NCBI GenBank assembly: GCA_021733705.1
Contig: JAIPKF010000045.1
Location: 1 to 9,552 of the forward strand
Direction of reading: 5' to 3'
Length of the DNA: 9,552 bases
DNA from: Chthoniobacterales bacterium
GTDB taxonomy: Bacteria; Verrucomicrobiota; Verrucomicrobiia; Chthoniobacterales; UBA6821
The translations under genes were made by a program, and so were the position numbers. Every line of letters starts with the position of its first letter. The stretch's first letter is position 1. Below, in pieces: positions 5,599 to 9,552 of this stretch. The notes beneath the pieces were generated by a model that was not told the origin of the DNA, did not search any database, and was given only the letters and a program-made list of their open reading frames with translations.

Positions 5599-7137
5599 AT
5601 GGAAGTTGAGATCTTAGCTAGGATTCAGTTTGCATTCACGGTAGCTTTTCATTACATCTACCCCCCCTTGACGATGGGATTAGGTTTACTGCTAGTGCTC
5701 ATGGAGGGGACCTTTCTCGTTACTGGAGATCGATTGTATCATCGTCTGGCCCATTTTTGGACACGAGTTTTTGCAGTTATTTTTTCCATTGGTACAGCTA
5801 CTGGCATTGTCATGGAATTTGAGTTTGGAACAAATTGGGCAACTTACTCTCGTTTTGTGGGGGATATTTTTGGAAGTGCGCTAGCTGCTGAAGGTGTTTT
5901 TGCCTTTATGCTCGAAGCAGGATTCCTTTCACTACTTCTTTTTGGTTGGGATAAAGTAGGAAAGAAAACTCACTTTTTTGCTACGTGTATGGTCTGCCTA
6001 GGATCTCATTTTAGTGCCATTTGGATTGTTGTTGCTAATTCCTGGATGCAGACTCCTGCAGGCTATCACTTAGAATTACTTCAAAATGGTGTTCGCACTA
6101 TTCTTCCTCCTGATTATATTTTACAGGCAGCTGATATTGGGCATGTGCGTGCTGTGATTGATAGTTTTTGGGAAATGGTATTCAATCCCTCATCTCTACA
6201 ACGCCTCTGTCATGTTACTTTTGGAACGTGGCTTGCCGGTTCTTTTCTTGTCATCAGTGTTAGTGCTTACTACCTCATTCGCGGAAGACATCGTCGTTTC
6301 GCCGAGGCCTCCATGACGATAGCTATTTTTTTAGCTGCAGCTACTAGTATTTTTCAATCCATCAGCGCTGATGCTACTGCGCGTGGTGTCGTCCAGCATC
6401 AACCCATTAAGCTAGCAGCAATGGAAGGAGTCTATAAAACTGAACCATATACTCCGATGAATCTTTTCGGTTTTGTGGATACAGCTCATCATAAAGTCTA
6501 CTCGATTCAAATACCAGGGCTCTTAAGCCTCCTCTCTTTTCATAACATCAAGCAACCCGTTCCAGGGTTTGATCAACTTCCCTCTGATGCTTTTTTAGCA
6601 GCAAGGCATCCTGGAAAATCACCTCAAGAACTTGCTGCACTTCGTCCTCAATATTGGCCGAAAGTTCAAGGAGTATTCCAAACATACCACATTATGATTA
6701 TTTTTGGATCATTAGTCTTTGGAATCGCCTTTTTTTCTCTCTTTCTATGGTGGAGGGGATGGCTCTTTAGGACTGATTCATTTTTAATTCGACTTTGGCT
6801 TTTTCTTTTAGTTTTTTCTGTTTTGTTTCCGCAAATTTGTAATCAAGCAGGATGGTTTACCGCAGAGATGGGACGTCAGCCATGGATTGTTTACAATATT
6901 TTAAAAACTTCACAGGCATTTTCCAAAAAGGTCTCTTCTGATCAAGTGCTAGGCTCTCTCTTGCTCTTTTTTGCCGTATACAGTCTCCTTTTCTTTGCTT
7001 TTCTTTATCTCTTGAATCGCAAAATTCAGCATGGTCCCGACGATCCTGAAGAAGATCCTGAGCCGTTAGAGGATGGAGAACACAATTTTCTTTATCAACT
7101 TGTGATGGGTTCTGACTCCTCACGTTCTTCTTCATGA
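5599..7137 (+). CDS. cydA: Cytochrome bd ubiquinol oxidase subunit I
   Basis: Integral membrane subunit that binds hemes b558, b595 and d, oxidises quinol and reduces O2 to water. It has 512 residues and multiple membrane helices. By comparison with the E. coli enzyme the ligands are His18 (FHYIYPPLT; b595/d), His205 (RLCHVTFG; b558) and Met366 (YHIMIIFG; b558). Glu98 and Glu106 (AAEGVFAFMLEA) match the conserved proton-channel acids. The quinol-loop residues Lys271 and Glu276 occur in IKLAAMEGVY, and GWFTAEMGRQPW (418-429) is the family hallmark. The quinol loop is of the short type. An acidic stretch (DDPEEDPEPLEDGE, 481-494) and a Ser-rich end form the C-terminal tail. AGGGTG 7 bp before the ATG is a weak ribosome-binding site. 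cydB follows. Confidence 0.97.
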   Translation: MEVEILARIQFAFTVAFHYIYPPLTMGLGLLLVLMEGTFLVTGDRLYHRLAHFWTRVFAVIFSIGTATGIVMEFEFGTNWATYSRFVGDIFGSALAAEGVFAFMLEAGFLSLLLFGWDKVGKKTHFFATCMVCLGSHFSAIWIVVANSWMQTPAGYHLELLQNGVRTILPPDYILQAADIGHVRAVIDSFWEMVFNPSSLQRLCHVTFGTWLAGSFLVISVSAYYLIRGRHRRFAEASMTIAIFLAAATSIFQSISADATARGVVQHQPIKLAAMEGVYKTEPYTPMNLFGFVDTAHHKVYSIQIPGLLSLLSFHNIKQPVPGFDQLPSDAFLAARHPGKSPQELAALRPQYWPKVQGVFQTYHIMIIFGSLVFGIAFFSLFLWWRGWLFRTDSFLIRLWLFLLVFSVLFPQICNQAGWFTAEMGRQPWIVYNILKTSQAFSKKVSSDQVLGSLLLFFAVYSLLFFAFLYLLNRKIQHGPDDPEEDPEPLEDGEHNFLYQLVMGSDSSRSSS

Positions 7138-7175
7138 GAGGCTTTCTTCCATGGCTCTAGAGTGTTAAGAAATTG

Positions 7176-7225
7176 AAAAGTTGAAGTTGAAGAAACAATA
7201 ATGAAAACCGTGAATTACAACTTTT
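7176..7225 (+). promoter_or_regulatory. Inverted repeat in the cydA-cydB gap
   Basis: AAAAGTTG (7176-7183) and CAACTTTT (7218-7225) form a perfect 8-bp stem with a 34-nt loop, ending 6 bp before the cydB ATG. The loop contains the start of a tiny 8-codon frame at 7201. It may affect cydB translation or be chance in AT-rich DNA. Confidence 0.25.
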
Positions 7226-7231
7226 AAAATT

Positions 7232-8290
7232 ATGATCATGCATTTTTTGAGTAACCTTTTAGAAACGGTCACTCCTTATTACACAATCATATGGTTTGTA
7301 CTTGTGGGTGCTCTTTTTACTGGCTACTCAATGTTAGATGGGTTTGATTTAGGGGTTGGCGTACTGCACCTCTTAGTCTCTAAAGATGAGGAGAGAAGGA
7401 TTTTTCTCAATGCTATTGGTCCTGTCTGGGATGGCAATGAAGTCTGGTTGGTTGTTGGGGGAGGTGCCCTTTTTGCTGCTTTTCCCGGAGCCTATGCAAC
7501 GGTCTTTTCAAGCTTTTATATGCCCTTTATTTTGCTCTTGTTTTTTTTAATTTTTCGGGCCGTTGCCATAGAATTTCGAAGTAAAGAGCCGAGTCCTTTG
7601 TGGCGACAGTCCTGGGATATTCTTTTTGCGGTAGGAAGTATTCTCTCTTCCTTTATGTTAGGAATTACATTAGGGAATCTTACGCGTGGTATACCCCTTG
7701 ATGCTGAAGGGGAATTTATGGGTACTTTTTGGGACCTGCTCAATCCTTACAGTCTCTTTATGGGGATTACTGTGGTAGCACTCTTTGCGATGCATGGATC
7801 TATCTATCTGGTGATGAAAACAGAGGGAGCTTTGCAAGAACGAGTGAAGTCATGGGTGCCTTACCTTATTCTTCTTTTTGTAGCTTGTTATTTCACTTTT
7901 AATTTCTCAACGCTTTTTGTCTCCTCGCACCTTGCTAAGGTTGTGTTTTCAAGACCATGGATATTTGGAGTGTTAGCAGTAGATATGTTTTTTCTTTGGA
8001 AGGTTTGGTCTTTTGTAAAAAAGGGAAAAGAGCTTATCGCATTTCTTTGTTCCTGTATCATGATGGCCTTGTTACTCGCTACTTTTGGGCTTACTTACTA
8101 TCCCAATATGGTGCTCTCTTATCCTCACCCTGAAAATAGTATTACTATTTTTAATTCTGCTTCTACACCTAAAACATTAGGTCTTCTTTGTATTATTGTT
8201 ATTTTAGGGGTTCCCATGGTGGTGAGTTATACAACCAGCGTCTACTGGATCTTTCGAGGAAAGACACGGCTCACAGATACAAGTTATTGA
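7232..8290 (+). CDS. cydB: Cytochrome bd ubiquinol oxidase subunit II
   Basis: Second membrane subunit of cytochrome bd; it pairs with CydA and stabilises the heme site. The 352 residues form about eight hydrophobic segments and carry LDGFDLGVG (35-43) and GPVWDGNEVWL (63-73), both typical of CydB. The length is normal for the family. The chosen ATG at 7232 is followed two codons later by another ATG (7238), and nothing distinguishes them; no Shine-Dalgarno precedes either. It lies 94 bp after cydA. No cydX-like small membrane protein follows and no cydDC assembly transporter is in the window. Confidence 0.96.
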   Translation: MIMHFLSNLLETVTPYYTIIWFVLVGALFTGYSMLDGFDLGVGVLHLLVSKDEERRIFLNAIGPVWDGNEVWLVVGGGALFAAFPGAYATVFSSFYMPFILLLFFLIFRAVAIEFRSKEPSPLWRQSWDILFAVGSILSSFMLGITLGNLTRGIPLDAEGEFMGTFWDLLNPYSLFMGITVVALFAMHGSIYLVMKTEGALQERVKSWVPYLILLFVACYFTFNFSTLFVSSHLAKVVFSRPWIFGVLAVDMFFLWKVWSFVKKGKELIAFLCSCIMMALLLATFGLTYYPNMVLSYPHPENSITIFNSASTPKTLGLLCIIVILGVPMVVSYTTSVYWIFRGKTRLTDTSY

Positions 8291-8341
8291 TCTTTTGATC
8301 TCATAAAAAAGTCATCAGTATAAAATATATCTGGATTAGAA

Positions 8342-9552
8342 TTATACGGTATCCTCTTTTTCTTTAATCGCAGCCGCAGTGCGTTCTAATTTTTTCCAGC
8401 GCACCCAACTTCCTTCAGCTGCCTTAAAAAGAGATTTCCAGACGACATATCCCAATACAGGGCGGTATAAAAACCGCATTGGAATAGCTCTCCAAGCAGA
8501 CCAGAAGCTGCGTTTCGCCCAATATGCTGAAAGTGCTGCTACAACAGTATCAATGCATAGTGATAATAAAAAATAAGGATAAATCGCTTTACCTCGGCCA
8601 AGGTATATTGAAAAAATAACTAAGAGGTCAAGAATGGGTGTTATGGCAATAATACCAATTTGAAAAATCCAAATGGAGGGAAGTGCTAACCACCCGAGCC
8701 ATCCTGAGTTGGGGTTGAGCATAAGAGAACGGTGCTTCCAGACACATTGTAATGTCCCATAAGCCCAACGAAAGCGCTGAGAAAAAAGGGCTCTAATATT
8801 TTGTGGAGCTTCAGTATCGGCGATTGCTAAGGGTGCATAGGTAATTTTCCAACCAAGCCTATGAAGTTGCAAGGTCAGATCTGTATCCTCTGCTAAGGTT
8901 TCTGTATTGAGTGGACCTGCTTCTAAAAGAGCTGAACGGCGAAAAGCGCTTAATGCTCCAGGAACGACCGTAATGCAGTTTAAGAGATCTTGTGCACGTC
9001 GATTAATTTCAAATGCAAATTCATATTCTATCTGTTGGAATCGGCCCAGCCAGTGACGAAAATTACCAACACGTATATGTCCTGAAACAGCACCTACTTT
9101 TGGATTTTTCAAAGGTTGAATTAAAAAATATAACGCTTCAGGGGAGACCATTGTATCTGCATCTAACGTTACAATATAATCATGACTCGAGGAGGCAATA
9201 GCAGTATTAAGTGCAGTAGCTTTTCCTGTATTAGATTGTTGATGTAAAATGATACTTCGATGATCGGAGGAATATTCGTTTACCCATCGCATCACTTTCT
9301 CTGATGTTTCATCATGAGATCCATCATTGACAATAATGAGCTCTATGGGAGCTTCATAGGAGCTTGCTAAAAGATGTTCTATCGTAGAGTCGATAACACG
9401 CTCTTCATTATATGCAGCAATAATAACACTGAGAGGAGGAAGATTTGATTCAACAAGAAGAGTTGAAAAGTGAGGGCAGGTGATTTCTGGGTCTAGCCCA
9501 GATATTTCATACCGATCACCTGTGGAGACCGGGAAGCCAGATGAATGCTGCG
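8342..9552 (-). CDS. Family 2 glycosyltransferase, membrane-associated (5' end outside window)
   Basis: The frame is open from the window edge to TAA at 8342 (about 402 codons). A GTG at 9295 cannot be the start, because the conserved catalytic N-terminus lies upstream of it: PPLSVIIAAYNEERVI and then ELIIVNDGSHDE (Asp-Gly-Ser coded at about 9320-9328). Further GT2 motifs are TLDADT (DAD at 9155-9163), AEDTDL (about 8876-8893) and QRFRW (QxxRW at 8765-8779). This pattern is that of processive or polysaccharide-type enzymes such as PgaC/HmsR and cellulose-synthase relatives. Hydrophobic segments follow (WLGWLALPSIWIFQIGIIAI and a second around YFLLSLCIDTVVAAL), then a basic C-terminus. There is no ATG, GTG or TTG in frame between 9295 and the edge, so the start lies beyond. 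The frame reads through repeat copy 3. The sugar substrate is unknown. Confidence 0.88.
   Translation of the reverse strand, partial: QHSSGFPVSTGDRYEISGLDPEITCPHFSTLLVESNLPPLSVIIAAYNEERVIDSTIEHLLASSYEAPIELIIVNDGSHDETSEKVMRWVNEYSSDHRSIILHQQSNTGKATALNTAIASSSHDYIVTLDADTMVSPEALYFLIQPLKNPKVGAVSGHIRVGNFRHWLGRFQQIEYEFAFEINRRAQDLLNCITVVPGALSAFRRSALLEAGPLNTETLAEDTDLTLQLHRLGWKITYAPLAIADTEAPQNIRALFSQRFRWAYGTLQCVWKHRSLMLNPNSGWLGWLALPSIWIFQIGIIAITPILDLLVIFSIYLGRGKAIYPYFLLSLCIDTVVAALSAYWAKRSFWSAWRAIPMRFLYRPVLGYVVWKSLFKAAEGSWVRWKKLERTAAAIKEKEDTV
9497..9552 (+). repeat. 176-bp palindromic repeat, copy 3 (truncated by window edge)
   Basis: The first 56 bp of the element, starting CCCAGATATTTCATACCGATC, in the same orientation as copy 1. 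About 44 of 56 bases match copy 2 without gaps. The glycosyltransferase frame crosses it on the minus strand as GDRYEISG, with the element boundary exactly at a codon boundary. Confidence 0.85.

Noticed and set aside
5357..5599. Minus-strand 80-codon ORF across copy 2 and the cydA promoter region
   Set aside because: It starts inside the cydA start codon region and is only a second open frame through the repeat; it shows no conserved peptide blocks.
7201..7227. 8-codon frame MKTVNYNF between cydA and cydB as a CydX-like or leader peptide
   Set aside because: Far too short and not hydrophobic; CydX proteins have a membrane helix of about 30 residues and usually follow cydB.
8284..8341. GATC-TTTT-GATC after cydB as an intrinsic terminator
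   Set aside because: Only a 4-bp stem with no following T-run.
1..9552. CRISPR array, tRNA or rRNA genes, integrase, toxin-antitoxin or defence genes
   Set aside because: None was seen on either strand; the repeats are too few, too long and too far apart for CRISPR.

Overview
The window is bacterial chromosome of moderate-to-low G+C (low 40s % by eye), densely coded, with no tRNA, rRNA, integrase or transposase. Gene content is housekeeping energy metabolism: the end of a complex I subunit gene, a phosphoketolase/acetate kinase operon, cytochrome bd oxidase, and a membrane-associated family 2 glycosyltransferase. I cannot name the organism. The NuoG tail looks to me more like PVC-type bacteria (for example Verrucomicrobia) than enterobacteria, but that is a weak impression. 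Few genes show a clear Shine-Dalgarno sequence.

Layout: 1-610 (+) is the C-terminal part of nuoG. 611-991 is a convergent intergenic region with a 12-bp-stem hairpin and repeat copy 1. 992-5125 (-) is a three-gene operon, transcribed right to left: a histidine-superfamily sugar phosphatase, then ackA, then xfp, with a 10-bp gap and a 4-bp ATGA overlap. 5185-5535 (-) is a small lipoprotein gene interrupted in frame by repeat copy 2. A 63-bp divergent region with a TATAAT box follows, then cydA and cydB (+, 5599-8290). 8342-9552 (-) is a glycosyltransferase gene that enters repeat copy 3 at the window edge without a stop.

Metabolically, Xfp would cleave xylulose-5-P/fructose-6-P to acetyl-P, and AckA would turn acetyl-P into acetate plus ATP. 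The phosphatase resembles SHB17-type sugar bisphosphatases and could feed or relieve the sugar-phosphate pool. NDH-1 and cytochrome bd are the quinone-reducing and quinol-oxidising ends of a respiratory chain.

The most interesting object is a 176-bp, imperfectly palindromic repeat present three times (787-962; 5335-5510 inverted; 9497 to the window edge). Copies 1 and 2 align without a gap. Copy 2 lies inside the lipoprotein signal peptide, flanked by a TAAA direct repeat; removing 180 bp (element plus one TAAA) restores, in frame, a classical 56-residue lipoprotein. In one reading frame both full copies are open, and in the conserved blocks of that frame nearly all differences are synonymous. 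Copy 3 is read through by the glycosyltransferase frame. This behaves like the in-frame palindromic elements known from Rickettsia (RPEs), but I do not recognise the sequence.
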